38,612 nt of DNA from Sanguibacter inulinus (GCF_013415325.1 NZ_JACBYE010000042.1:1-38612); one strand, 5' to 3'; shown: positions 15,302-22,817, counted from the first letter of the stretch. A program made the numbers and translations. The notes: generated by a model from the letters alone, not told the origin.

Positions 15302-15495
15302 CGAGGTCGCCCCTGCCCAGACGAGGTCGTACCCGCTGCCGCGAGGTCGTACAGACACGCCAGCCACGGGCGTCTGGCGGGTGATGTTGGCGTGTCTGTA
15401 CGACCTCGGCGCAAGGGGTACGACCTCGGCGCAAGGGGTGCGACTTCGGCGCAGCGGGTGCGACCTCGGCGCGCGGAGGGCTCGGCGCGACCTCG
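15302..15495. repeat. Intergenic palindromic element A: 20-bp-period AGGTCG units around a 21-bp stem
   Basis: CGAGGTCG occurs at 15302, 15322 and 15342, exactly 20 bp apart. The third is fused to GTACAGACACGCCA, forming a perfect 21-bp arm (15342-15362). The reverse complement follows at 15388-15408 after a 25-base loop. Then CGAC(C/T)TCGGCGC units run at 15401, 15421, 15441 and 15461, again 20 bp apart, with a further CGACCTCG at 15488. It lies between convergent genes, so a bidirectional terminator role is possible. A second element with the same plan is at 19171-19317. Confidence 0.92.
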
Positions 15496-15498
15496 GGG

Positions 15499-15660
15499 TC
15501 AGCTGATCCCCGGGTCGCGGGACAGGAAGTCGATGTTCTCGGCGGCCCAGGGGAAGACCCAGACGAACAGCGCGGCGACGACGGCCGCGATCAGCGCGAG
15601 CGCGAGCAGGATCCGTACGGGCAGCGGCCCGGGCAGGTGCCGGAAGATCCACGGGTACAT
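15499..15660 (-). CDS. Small membrane protein translated with the sortase
   Basis: 53-aa protein beginning MYPWIFRHLPGPLPVR, with one membrane helix about residues 16-36 (ILLALALIAAVVAALFVWVF) and a short tail ENIDFLSRDPGIS. The form (W-x-x-x-HLPG at the start, FPW after the helix) matches a conserved small membrane protein found next to class E sortases in many actinobacteria, which has no established function. Its ATG overlaps the sortase stop by one base (TGATG), so translation is coupled. A helper of the sortase or its substrate in the membrane is a reasonable guess. Confidence 0.82.
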   Translation of the reverse strand: MYPWIFRHLPGPLPVRILLALALIAAVVAALFVWVFPWAAENIDFLSRDPGIS

Positions 15661-16433
15661 CAGACGACTCCTGGGTTCTCGAGGACCTGCTCGGGCATGC
15701 CGTCGGCGCGAGGCATCCAGCCGACGAACTTTGCGTAGGTGATCCAGCGGTGGTCGTTCCCGTACTCGCCGAGCGAGAGTGAGTGGCAGGTGGTCAGCGT
15801 GAGCATCCGCTCGGTCGGCGCAACGCCCGGCTGGTTCGGCACAGGCGCGGTGACCTCGATGGCGCTCGGCAGCACGATCTCGTGGGACGTCACCTCGTAG
15901 ACGTACCAGGCCTCGGCGGTCTCGACGATCACCTGGTCACCCTCGACCAGCTCGTTGACGTACCTGAAGGAGTTCCCGTAGGTCCGGCGGTGGCCGGCGA
16001 GCGCGAAGTTGCCCACCTCGCCGACCTGCTGCGTGTGCTCGTAGTGACCAGCCGTCGCACGGTCGAGGAGGTCGAGCGATGTCCCCTCGACGATCGGCAT
16101 GGTGTTGTTCGTCTTGCCGTACCAGCTGGGGACGATCAGCACCCCTGTCGTCTCCCCGTAGGCAGCCTTGGCGGGCACCGGAGGGTCGTCGGTCCGCAGC
16201 TCGGCGACGACCTCGGGAGCAGGCGGGAGCGTGTCCTGGAACTCTTCGACCAGCTGGGCGGCCTCGTTGTTCGCCTCGACGCTCGTCCACCACAGCTGCC
16301 ACACGACGAAGAGCCCGATGACCAGACCAGCGGTGATGAGGAGCTCGCCGATGCCGCCGAGGATCGCGGAACCGACACCACCGCGGCTGCGCTCGCCGGG
16401 CGCTGTGCGCTCACGGGTCTTCTGGTGTCTCAC
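15660..16433 (-). CDS. Class E sortase
   Basis: 257-aa membrane transpeptidase that attaches LPXTG-like (class E often LAXTG) surface proteins to the cell wall. After a basic cytosolic N-terminus there is one membrane segment about residues 23-48, then an outer stalk and the sortase barrel. The catalytic residues are visible: H148 in FALAGHRRTYG, C216 in LTLTTCHSLS and R229 in GNDHRW. GTG 16433 is the start, with GGAGGAG eight bases upstream. No LPXTG or LAXTG substrate is encoded in the window. It is translated together with the 53-aa membrane protein. Confidence 0.94.
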   Translation of the reverse strand: MRHQKTRERTAPGERSRGGVGSAILGGIGELLITAGLVIGLFVVWQLWWTSVEANNEAAQLVEEFQDTLPPAPEVVAELRTDDPPVPAKAAYGETTGVLIVPSWYGKTNNTMPIVEGTSLDLLDRATAGHYEHTQQVGEVGNFALAGHRRTYGNSFRYVNELVEGDQVIVETAEAWYVYEVTSHEIVLPSAIEVTAPVPNQPGVAPTERMLTLTTCHSLSLGEYGNDHRWITYAKFVGWMPRADGMPEQVLENPGVV

Positions 16434-16495
16434 CTGGGGTGCTCCTCCGCGTGGCAGCCTCGTCCGGCTGCCGAGTATGCCACGGCGACCTGACG

Positions 16496-16640
16496 ACGGT
16501 CTGGCGACGCCTCGGCCTGAGGACAGGTGGCCTTCTCCACAGGAACGTCGCCACGGTCTGGCGACGCCTCCGTCAGGGGACGGGCGGCTTCCTCCACAGG
16601 TGGTGGCGCGTCAACCTGTGGACGAATCCCCTTCTCCACA
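16496..16640. repeat. 57-bp direct repeat with four CTCCACA/DnaA-box-like motifs
   Basis: ACGGTCTGGCGACGCCTC occurs at 16496 and 16553, 57 bp apart, each followed in register by a CTCCACAGG motif (16535-16543, 16592-16600). Two more related motifs follow: TGTGGACGA (16618-16626) and TTCTCCACA (16632-16640). TTCTCCACA differs from the actinobacterial DnaA box TTGTCCACA by one base. No replication genes are nearby, so this is not called an origin. Confidence 0.7.
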
Positions 16641-16652
16641 GGGAGTCGAGCG

Positions 16653-16703
16653 GCTCAGGTCTCCCGACCGCTCAGCTCTCCCGGTGCCTCAGTCTCGCGA
16701 CGG
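16653..16703. repeat. Three 17-bp tandem repeats across the ndh stop codon
   Basis: Units at 16653, 16670 and 16687 share the pattern GCTCAG.TCTCCCG. The third contains the NDH-2 stop codon and last codons; the other two lie downstream of the gene. It is the same arrangement as the 35-bp array at the lacI end. Confidence 0.65.
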
Positions 16704-18029
16704 CTCGGCCGGCGGCGTCTCGCGCTCCTCGGAGGGCTCGCCCCGGCCCGTGCTCTCGCGGTCCTCGCGCGAGGGGCGGATGGTCGGCACGTCGCCGACG
16801 ATCGGGATCTGCTTGCGGTGGAAGGGGAACCCGTACCGCGTGACGATCCCGGCGAGGGTCGTGAGGCGGTTGCGCGGCCCGATGAGGCCCATGATGTGCA
16901 CGAACAGCCACGCGAGCCATGCCGTCCCACGGGTCAGCTGGACCTTGCCGAGGATGTCGGCGATCGCGGCGCGGCGACCGATCACAGCCATCGTGCCCTT
17001 GTCGAAGTACCTCAGGTGCTTCATCGGCCTGCCGTCGATGAGCGCGAGGATGTTCTTGGCGGCCTGCGTCCCGGACTGGATGGCGGGCTGCGCGAGCTGC
17101 GGCAGGTCGTCGGGCGTGATCGCGATGTCGCCCACAGCGAAGACCCCGGGGCGTCCGTCCACCTGGAGATCGCGACCCACGACCACGCGGTCACCAGCGC
17201 CGCGCGGGAGGTCCCAGGCGTCGACCTCCTCGTGCGGGCGCACGCCCGTCGACCAGATGGTCAGGTCCGAGTGGAGCTTGGTGCCGTCGGTGAGCACGAC
17301 CCCGTCGGGGTGGACCTCGGCGACCCCTGCGCCCAGGTGGAGCTTGACGTTGCGACGCTCGAGCTCGGAGACCGTGTACTCCCGCAGACGCTTCGGGAAC
17401 GACTTGAGCACCTCGGTGCCGCGCTGGACGATCGTCACCTCGAAGGCGTCACCACGGATCTCCGGGTAGGCAGGCCGCAGACCTGCGTTGCGCAGCTCGG
17501 CGAAGGCCCCGGCGACCTCGACACCCGTCGCTCCGCCGCCGACGACGACCACGCGGAGACCGTCGTCGGTGCCCGGGGTGTGCGCGGCTTCTTCGAGGCG
17601 GACGAAGAGCGCGTCGCGGATCTTGACGGCCTGGCTGCGCGAGTACATGGGGAAGGCGTTCTCCTTCGCACCGGGGGTGCCGAAGAAGTTGGTCGTCACG
17701 CCGTTGGCGAGCACCAGGTAGTCGAAGTCCATGTACTCGTCGTTGAGCAGACGGATGCGCTTGTTCGCGTGGTCGATGCTCGCCAGGTGCTCGTGGACCA
17801 CCCGGACGTTCTTCTGACCCAGGCGCAGACCGCGGAGGAAGTAGGTGACGTCCCCGGGGTTCAGGCCGCCGGTGGCCACCTGGTAGAGCAGCGGCTGGAA
17901 GGTGTTGTAGACGCGACGGTCGAGCAGGGTGACTCGGACGTTCGCGCCGGCGAACGCCCTGACGGCGGCGATGCCGGCGAAGCCACCTCCGACCACGACG
18001 ACGTGCGGGGCCTGGGTGGTCTGCGGCAC
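16689..18029 (-). CDS. ndh: Type II NADH:quinone dehydrogenase (NDH-2)
   Basis: 446-aa single-subunit NADH dehydrogenase that passes electrons from NADH to menaquinone at the inner membrane face without pumping protons. The N-terminal FAD loop is VVVVGGGFAGIAAVRAF (residues 10-26), the NADH-binding loop RVVVVGGGATGVEVAGAF lies about 165, and GVFAVGDIA about 300 closes the FAD site. The C-terminal part has the usual amphipathic membrane-contact region (WLAWLFVHIMGLIG). The tail after it, rich in E, R and P, is unusual. I chose GTG 18029 because GGAGGAG lies five bases upstream. Divergent from the YitT-type gene. Confidence 0.93.
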   Translation of the reverse strand: MPQTTQAPHVVVVGGGFAGIAAVRAFAGANVRVTLLDRRVYNTFQPLLYQVATGGLNPGDVTYFLRGLRLGQKNVRVVHEHLASIDHANKRIRLLNDEYMDFDYLVLANGVTTNFFGTPGAKENAFPMYSRSQAVKIRDALFVRLEEAAHTPGTDDGLRVVVVGGGATGVEVAGAFAELRNAGLRPAYPEIRGDAFEVTIVQRGTEVLKSFPKRLREYTVSELERRNVKLHLGAGVAEVHPDGVVLTDGTKLHSDLTIWSTGVRPHEEVDAWDLPRGAGDRVVVGRDLQVDGRPGVFAVGDIAITPDDLPQLAQPAIQSGTQAAKNILALIDGRPMKHLRYFDKGTMAVIGRRAAIADILGKVQLTRGTAWLAWLFVHIMGLIGPRNRLTTLAGIVTRYGFPFHRKQIPIVGDVPTIRPSREDRESTGRGEPSEERETPPAEPSRD

Positions 18030-18068
18030 GAGCTCTCCTCCGGGGGGTCGAGGCGTCCCGCTGCGGCG

Positions 18069-18111
18069 GGCGTCGTCTCTTACGCTACGACGCCTCCGGA
18101 CACCCTGCGAA
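18069..18111 (-). promoter_or_regulatory. ndh promoter with inverted repeat over the -10
   Basis: Minus-strand TTCGCA (18106-18111), 18 bp, then TAGCGT (18082-18087) is a plausible promoter. GGCGTCGT (18069-18076) and ACGACGCC (18087-18094) form an inverted repeat with 8-bp arms around the -10, a candidate operator. A smaller repeat, TGACA-GAG-TGTCA (18119-18131), lies just upstream. The rest of the 326-bp gap to 18355 shows nothing I recognise. Confidence 0.45.
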
Positions 18112-18355
18112 CTCGACATGACAGAGTGTCACCGGCATCACGTGAGAGGTCTGCGCGGGTGAAACTCCGGTAGGGACCGCGGTAGGCACCCGCCCGGGCC
18201 CTGAACCACCGTCAGCCTCGTCGCGAGACCGAGTGCGATGCTCCGAGCCGCTGCCGTCCCACGGGAGGTGACGGTCTGTCCGTATCGCGAGCACAGATCG
18301 ACCAGCAGGCGTGCACGGGGTGGCGTGCGCGGCCGGGGGCGCGCACGCTGCACCC

Positions 18356-19138
18356 GTGACAGACGAGAGCACGCCCTCCGCCGCCGCGCCCACACCGAGA
18401 CCGACGACGGGAGACGCGCCGCTCTCCGCAGCCTCAGCCCCCGGTCCGGGAGCGCCCGCCGCTCCCGACGGGGCTGCCGTTCCCGACGGGCCTGCCGCCC
18501 CCGTCCACGACGGCGCACCCGTCCCCGACCCCGTCGCGGACCTCGTCACCCGGCCGCACCGCCTGGTCGAAGACGTCGTCGCCCTGCTCATCGGTTCCCT
18601 CGCACTGTCCTTCGGGCTCATGCTGCTCAAGGACGTCGGCGGGGTGTCGGGCGGGATCGCGGGGATCGCCTTCCTCGTCAACTACTCGACGGGCTGGCCC
18701 TTCGGCCTCGTGTTCTTCCTCATCAACCTGCCGTTCTACGCCCTCGCGATCGTCCGGATGGGCTGGCCCTTCACCATCAAGACCTTCGCCGTCGTCGGGC
18801 TCATCTCCGTGCTCACCAGCTTCCACGCCGCGAACATCACCATCGAGCACATCACGCCGTTCTACGCCTGCGCGCTCGGCGGCATGTTCATGGGGCTGGC
18901 CTTCCTGGCGCTGTTCCGCCACGGGGCGAGCGCGGGCGGGCTCGGGATCTTCGTGTTCTACCTGCAAGACCGCTTCGGGGTCAGCGCCGGCGTCGTCCAG
19001 CTGTGCTTCGACGCCGTGATCGTCCTCTGCGCGCTCTTCGTCGCCGACGTCCCGACAGTCCTTGCGTCGGTCCTCGGCGTCGTGGTCCTCAACGTCATCC
19101 TCGCCATGAACCACCGCCCCGGCCGGTACCGGGCCTGA
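18356..19138 (+). CDS. YitT-family (DUF161) membrane protein
   Basis: About 260-aa membrane protein. The first 65 residues are an Ala/Pro/Ser-rich low-complexity tail (AAPTPRPTTGDAP, then PDGAAVPDGPAAPVHDGA), after which come about six membrane segments. VGGVSGGIAGIAFLVNYSTG and GASAGGLGIFVFYLQDRFGV are the typical paired YitT_membrane motifs. The C-terminal DUF2179 domain of longer YitT proteins is missing. Transport is presumed but no substrate is known. I chose GTG 18356; in-frame GTG codons at 18311 and nearby are possible and no good ribosome-binding site distinguishes them. It is followed by palindromic element B. Confidence 0.82.
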   Translation: MTDESTPSAAAPTPRPTTGDAPLSAASAPGPGAPAAPDGAAVPDGPAAPVHDGAPVPDPVADLVTRPHRLVEDVVALLIGSLALSFGLMLLKDVGGVSGGIAGIAFLVNYSTGWPFGLVFFLINLPFYALAIVRMGWPFTIKTFAVVGLISVLTSFHAANITIEHITPFYACALGGMFMGLAFLALFRHGASAGGLGIFVFYLQDRFGVSAGVVQLCFDAVIVLCALFVADVPTVLASVLGVVVLNVILAMNHRPGRYRA

Positions 19139-19170
19139 CTGACCGGTTCCCGTGCCGCACGCTCGTCGCA

Positions 19171-19317
19171 CGAGGTCGCACCCCGGGGCGCCAGGTCGCA
19201 CGCCCTGCACCGAGGTCGCATGGACACGCCACATGAGCTCAAACATGGGGTCTGGCCGGCGTGTCCGGGCGACCTCGGCTTCAGGGGTGCGACCTCGGCG
19301 GTCAGGGTGCGACCTGG
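19171..19317. repeat. Intergenic palindromic element B: same plan as element A
   Basis: CGAGGTCGCA at 19171, CAGGTCGCA at 19192 and CGAGGTCGCA at 19211 keep a 20-bp period. The third continues to GGACACGCC. After a loop of about 27 bases, GGCGTGTCC leads to CGACCTCGG at 19270 and 19290 and CGACCTGGG at 19310, again 20 bp apart. Stem bases, unit spacing and the loop word GTCTGGC agree with element A, while the rest of the loop differs. Also between convergent genes. Confidence 0.9.
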
Positions 19318-19391
19318 GCGTGACCGCACCGGCTCAGACGGAGACGGGCGACGGCCTAGGGTCCAGGCGAGGGTGGGACGAACCGCGACGC

Positions 19392-20579
19392 TCATGCGTC
19401 GACCGTCTCGCGCTCGCGGGCGGCGACGGCTGCGTCGATGCGGCGCTGGGTCGCGGCCTCGCGGCGGCGGCGGGACCGTCGCGCCAGCAGCACCAGGGCG
19501 ACCGCGAGGGCCACGAGCGCGAGCTGAGCCCACGGCACGGCCCACGCCGACCAGCCCGCGGAGACCTGCTGCACCTCGACCTCGACCACGTCGTCACCGA
19601 CGACCACCGGGATCACCGTGACGTCACCAGACATCCGGCCGAGCGGCCACGTCCCGTCGAGCACCACGGTCGACGTGGCGCTCTGGCCGGGCAGCAGCTC
19701 GCGCTGCGGGGTGCCCTCGGCCGAGGCCTCACCCCAGCCGAAGGGGCCCGATGCCTCCACAGCCGTCCCGGCGCCGAGCCGCACGTTGCCCTCGTTCGTC
19801 ACCGTGTAGTCGACCTCGACCGCACCGGCGGCGAAGGGGTTCCACGAGGACGCGTACGTCGCCTGGACGTCGGACACCGAGAGCGTGGGCACGACGTCCC
19901 CCGCAACCCGCAGGTGCAGGCGCACGCCGACGCGCGCGTCGAAGCTGACCTGCTGCTCGCCCGCAGCAGGCACGAGCGCGGCGACGATCCCGGCAGGGTG
20001 GTCGCCGGGTGTCGCGTCGGCAGGGACTGTCAGCGTGAAGGGGACTGTCACCGTCGCCTCGGGACCGACCTCGACGCGCAGAGGCGTCGAGCCCTCGGCG
20101 GCGGGGACCCCGCCCTCGCCGAGCGCGACCCAGGCGCCCGAGTCTGTCGGGGTGGCCCCGGCGGGCAGCAGGTCGAACTGGCCGTCGGCGGTGACCAGCC
20201 CGTCGCTCGCGTACAGCTCGAAGGTCGCGGGGTGTGCCGAGAAGTTGGTGACGGCGACGTGGTCGGCGACGGTCTGGCCCGGTTCAGCGTCGATGCGGTG
20301 CGAGACGCGCCCGTTGGGGCCGTCGGCTGTCGCGGGTTCGACTGTCCAGGTGGTCGAGCCGGCGGCGTCGTCGGTCGTCGAGGGGAGCGACGTGGCTGCG
20401 AGAGCAGAGAGTGCCGACCCGGCGGGTGCCGCGGGGGGCGCCGTCGCGGGGAGAGTCGAGAGCGCCGGTCCGGCGGGTGTCGCGCCCGCCGCAGGCAGCG
20501 CGACGGCTCCGGTGACGACGACTGCCGCGACAGCGGTCGAGACGAGCAGGTGGGCGGCGCGAGAGAGCTGAGAGGTCAT
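19392..20579 (-). CDS. Secreted membrane-anchored DUF916 (WxL peptidoglycan-binding) protein
   Basis: 395-aa exported protein. It has a signal peptide to about residue 33 (VTGAVALPAAGA), an Ala/Pro/Ser-rich linker, then a DUF916-type domain from about 78: TTWTVEPATADGPNGRVSH, TVADHVAVTNFSAHPATFELYASDG, and later TPGDHPAGIVAALVP. One membrane helix lies near the C-terminus (WAQLALVALAVALVLLARR), followed by a basic cytosolic tail. DUF916 proteins of Gram-positives occur with WxL surface proteins and are thought to bind peptidoglycan and host the WxL partner. The neighbouring phosphatase carries a WxL-like tail, which fits. ATG 20579 is the start; the frame upstream is open but lacks a signal sequence. 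Confidence 0.85.
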   Translation of the reverse strand: MTSQLSRAAHLLVSTAVAAVVVTGAVALPAAGATPAGPALSTLPATAPPAAPAGSALSALAATSLPSTTDDAAGSTTWTVEPATADGPNGRVSHRIDAEPGQTVADHVAVTNFSAHPATFELYASDGLVTADGQFDLLPAGATPTDSGAWVALGEGGVPAAEGSTPLRVEVGPEATVTVPFTLTVPADATPGDHPAGIVAALVPAAGEQQVSFDARVGVRLHLRVAGDVVPTLSVSDVQATYASSWNPFAAGAVEVDYTVTNEGNVRLGAGTAVEASGPFGWGEASAEGTPQRELLPGQSATSTVVLDGTWPLGRMSGDVTVIPVVVGDDVVEVEVQQVSAGWSAWAVPWAQLALVALAVALVLLARRSRRRREAATQRRIDAAVAARERETVDA

Positions 20580-20670
20580 GGGGCACGTCCGAGGGTGAGG
20601 GTCGGGCTGCGTCGTCCGACGCGCCACGGGCGAGGGGATCGAGGGGTCAGGGCAGCACCCCGACGACGCG

Positions 20671-20705
20671 AGGTGCCGGCCGGTCGCGCGGACCGACCGG
20701 CACCT
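20671..20705 (-). terminator. Terminator hairpin after the alkaline phosphatase gene
   Basis: AGGTGCCGGCCGGTC and GACCGACCGGCACCT form a 15-bp stem with one mismatch and a 5-base loop, eight bases past the phosphatase stop. There is no U-tract. It separates the phosphatase from the DUF916 gene on the same strand, so the latter depends on read-through or its own promoter. Confidence 0.7.
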
Positions 20706-20713
20706 CACCTGGG

Positions 20714-22606
20714 TCAGTCGACCGGGAAGAGCGAGACGCTCAGCGCGCCCGTGTACTCGCCGGCGCGGGTGTCGACGGGGACCTCGAGGCCGATCTCGGC
20801 CCCCAGGTCCGTCGTGCCGAGGCGTCCCTCCGTGCTCGCTGTCGCGAGCGTCGCGGGGGCGCCGAGGCCGGTGCCCTCGCCCATGACCGTGCGCACCGGG
20901 GAGCCGAGCGTGACGCCGGGCTTCGCGGCGGCGGTGCTCGGGGTCCAGCCGAGGTGCTGGGCGCGGATGGTCTGGCCCTGCGAGCTCAGGTCGGTGGCCT
21001 GCCCGGAGACCGTCCAGCCACCCGTCCCCGCGACGGCGTTCGAGCGGGAGTCGGTCACCGAGACCGTCGGCAGCTGACCGAGGAACCGGAGCCTGTCACC
21101 GATGTTCTTGCCGCCGTCGAGCGCGACGACGCCGTCCGCGACCGTGAGGGTGAGGTTGCCCTCGGCCTCGCCGATCTCGGGGACGTTCGCCTGGATCTCG
21201 ATGCCCTCCTGCTCGGGGGCGTCCTCCCGGCCCCAGGACTCGAAGGCCACCCGGGCGACGTCGACGTTGTCGAGGTACGCACCGCGGACCGGGTCCGAGC
21301 CGACCGCGTAGGAGCCGAGGAGGTCGGAGCCGACGCCCTTGGCGAAGAGCGGCACGAGCTGGTTGGTGTGGTTGCCGGAGAACCACTTCTGGTCGGGCAG
21401 CTGGCCCTTCTCACCGGTGATCGGCGTCCATGTCGGGTCCGAGGACGACCCGTCGAGGTAGCCGGTCTCGTGGTCGGCCGTGACGATGACGAGGGTCTCG
21501 TCCCAGCTGGACTCCGTCTCGACCCACTCGACGACGGCCTCGACGGAGGCGTTGAAGTCGACGGTCTCCTCGATGTTGCGGGTGGTCTCGTTCGCGTGGC
21601 CGGTCCAGTCGATCGCGCCGCCCTCGACCATGAGGAACAGGCCGTCCTCGTCCTGCTCGAGGGCGTTGAGCGCACCCTTGGTCATCGTCTCGAGCGACGG
21701 GACGTCGTTCTGCGCGACGGTGAAGGGCAGCTGGCCCTCGGAGTCGCCCGAGCGGCCCTGCTGGAGCGTGTTGGCGACCTGCGCCAGGCCGAACACCTGG
21801 GTCGGTCCGCCCTCGGTCGTCGCGAGCGCCTCGAAGTCTGCGCGGTCCTCGACGAAGGTGCGGGAGGTCTGGCCGTCCTGCAGACGCTGGAAGTCGCCCT
21901 CGCTGATGAGCGAGTAGTCGGCGTCGCGGGGCTGGTGGTCGTCGTCGTAGCCCGGGTGCCCGGCGCCCATGATGACGTCGAGCGGCCCGTCGATCATCTC
22001 GGTCGAGATGCCCGTCGAGTCGTTGCGGCTCGCGTTGTGCGCGCCCCAGGCGGCCGGGGTCGCGTGGTTGAAGGGGACCGAGGTGACCACACCCGTCGCC
22101 TTGTCGAGCTCGGCGGCGCGCTCGGCGACGTTCTTGACGACGTTGCCCGCCGGGTCGACGCCGAGGATCCCGTTGTTCGTCTTGACGCCTGTCGCCAGCG
22201 CGGTCCCGGCGGCGGCCGAGTCGGTCGCGCCCTCGGCGATCCACGTGAAGTCGGCCCACGCCTTGGTGGGGTCGTACCCGGCGCGGCCGTTGGCGGAGTA
22301 GGTCGACATGGCGACCTGCACGGGGAAGGACTGGAACACCTGGGACGGTGTGCCCGGCACGTGCTCGACGGTCCCGGCGGCGGGGTCGACCGCGACCTGG
22401 TGGTTGGTGGTGCCGTGCTGGTACAGGCTCGTGGCGTCGATGTGGTTGTAGCCCATCCCGTCGCCGATCAGGACGATGATGTTCTTCGGGCCGGCGGGGG
22501 CACTGTCGGTGGCGAGCGCGGGCGTCGATGCCCCGAGCGCGAGGGATCCGGCGAGGGCGCCGGTGCCGGCGACCTTCAGCCAGGCGGAGGGAACGCGTGA
22601 AGTCAT
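20714..22606 (-). CDS. phoA: Secreted alkaline phosphatase with C-terminal WxL-like domain
   Basis: 630-aa phosphomonoesterase acting outside the cell. The signal peptide ends at about residue 32 (LGASTPALA). The catalytic domain shows metal ligands and nucleophile: D49 in IGDGMGYNH, S130 in EGATDSAAAGTALATG, H181/T183 in FNHATPAAWG, then EGGAIDWTGHAN, TADHETGYLDG and GNHTNQLVPL. Residues about 474-630 are extra: beta-rich, with LPTVSVTDSR, GGWTVSGQATDL and LGWTPS, resembling a WxL wall-binding domain. AAGGAAGAG precedes ATG 22606. A PHO box lies 60-100 bases upstream, so phosphate starvation is the expected signal. The DUF916 gene next door is the likely anchoring partner. Family call firm; the tail assignment is by motif likeness only. 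Confidence 0.94.
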   Translation of the reverse strand: MTSRVPSAWLKVAGTGALAGSLALGASTPALATDSAPAGPKNIIVLIGDGMGYNHIDATSLYQHGTTNHQVAVDPAAGTVEHVPGTPSQVFQSFPVQVAMSTYSANGRAGYDPTKAWADFTWIAEGATDSAAAGTALATGVKTNNGILGVDPAGNVVKNVAERAAELDKATGVVTSVPFNHATPAAWGAHNASRNDSTGISTEMIDGPLDVIMGAGHPGYDDDHQPRDADYSLISEGDFQRLQDGQTSRTFVEDRADFEALATTEGGPTQVFGLAQVANTLQQGRSGDSEGQLPFTVAQNDVPSLETMTKGALNALEQDEDGLFLMVEGGAIDWTGHANETTRNIEETVDFNASVEAVVEWVETESSWDETLVIVTADHETGYLDGSSSDPTWTPITGEKGQLPDQKWFSGNHTNQLVPLFAKGVGSDLLGSYAVGSDPVRGAYLDNVDVARVAFESWGREDAPEQEGIEIQANVPEIGEAEGNLTLTVADGVVALDGGKNIGDRLRFLGQLPTVSVTDSRSNAVAGTGGWTVSGQATDLSSQGQTIRAQHLGWTPSTAAAKPGVTLGSPVRTVMGEGTGLGAPATLATASTEGRLGTTDLGAEIGLEVPVDTRAGEYTGALSVSLFPVD

Positions 22607-22665
22607 GGACTCTTCCTTGGTGAGGTACTCATCAGGAGCGGACACCGACAACCCTGTGCGTTGGC

Positions 22666-22705
22666 TGTGGACCCAGGGTTAACCCGGGTGAAACTCTGAT
22701 GGAAC
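22666..22705 (-). promoter_or_regulatory. PHO box: four 11-nt-spaced PhoP direct repeats
   Basis: On the minus strand GTTCCAT (22699-22705), GTTTCAC (22688-22694), GTTAACC (22677-22683) and GTCCACA (22666-22672) are each exactly 11 nt apart. Actinobacterial PhoP binds GTTCACC direct repeats of this spacing. The array sits 60 bases upstream of the phosphatase start, the expected place for PhoP activation. Confidence 0.82.
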
Positions 22706-22817
22706 CCTCATGGGGGTGCCCTGACCTGCCGATAGACGTCCCTCGACCCGGGGTGCGGTCGGGCGAGGACGCGAGAGAAGGGCTCGGGGCCCGCATCGCG
22801 TGCGAGCCGGGGGCGCG

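Noticed and set aside
15302-15495. CRISPR array
   Set aside because: Units are 20 bp apart, only 8-12 bp are conserved, the two halves are inverted, and there are no spacers of normal size or cas genes.
16430-16639. 69-codon frame ending at the sortase start
   Set aside because: It exists because the 57-bp direct repeat keeps a frame open; its GTG start is the reverse of a CTCCACA motif and no ribosome-binding site or family match is seen.
16533-16640. Replication origin
   Set aside because: Only weak DnaA-box-like motifs, partly from duplication; no dnaA, dnaN, gyrB or rpmH nearby and no AT-rich stretch.
18150-18175. Second PHO box near the YitT-type gene
   Set aside because: It shares GGGTGAAACTC with the real box, but no further 7-mers occur at 11-nt spacing.
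20954-22600. 548-codon open frame antisense to the alkaline phosphatase
   Set aside because: Low-complexity V/G/D/R composition, no ribosome-binding site, and complete overlap with a well-supported gene.
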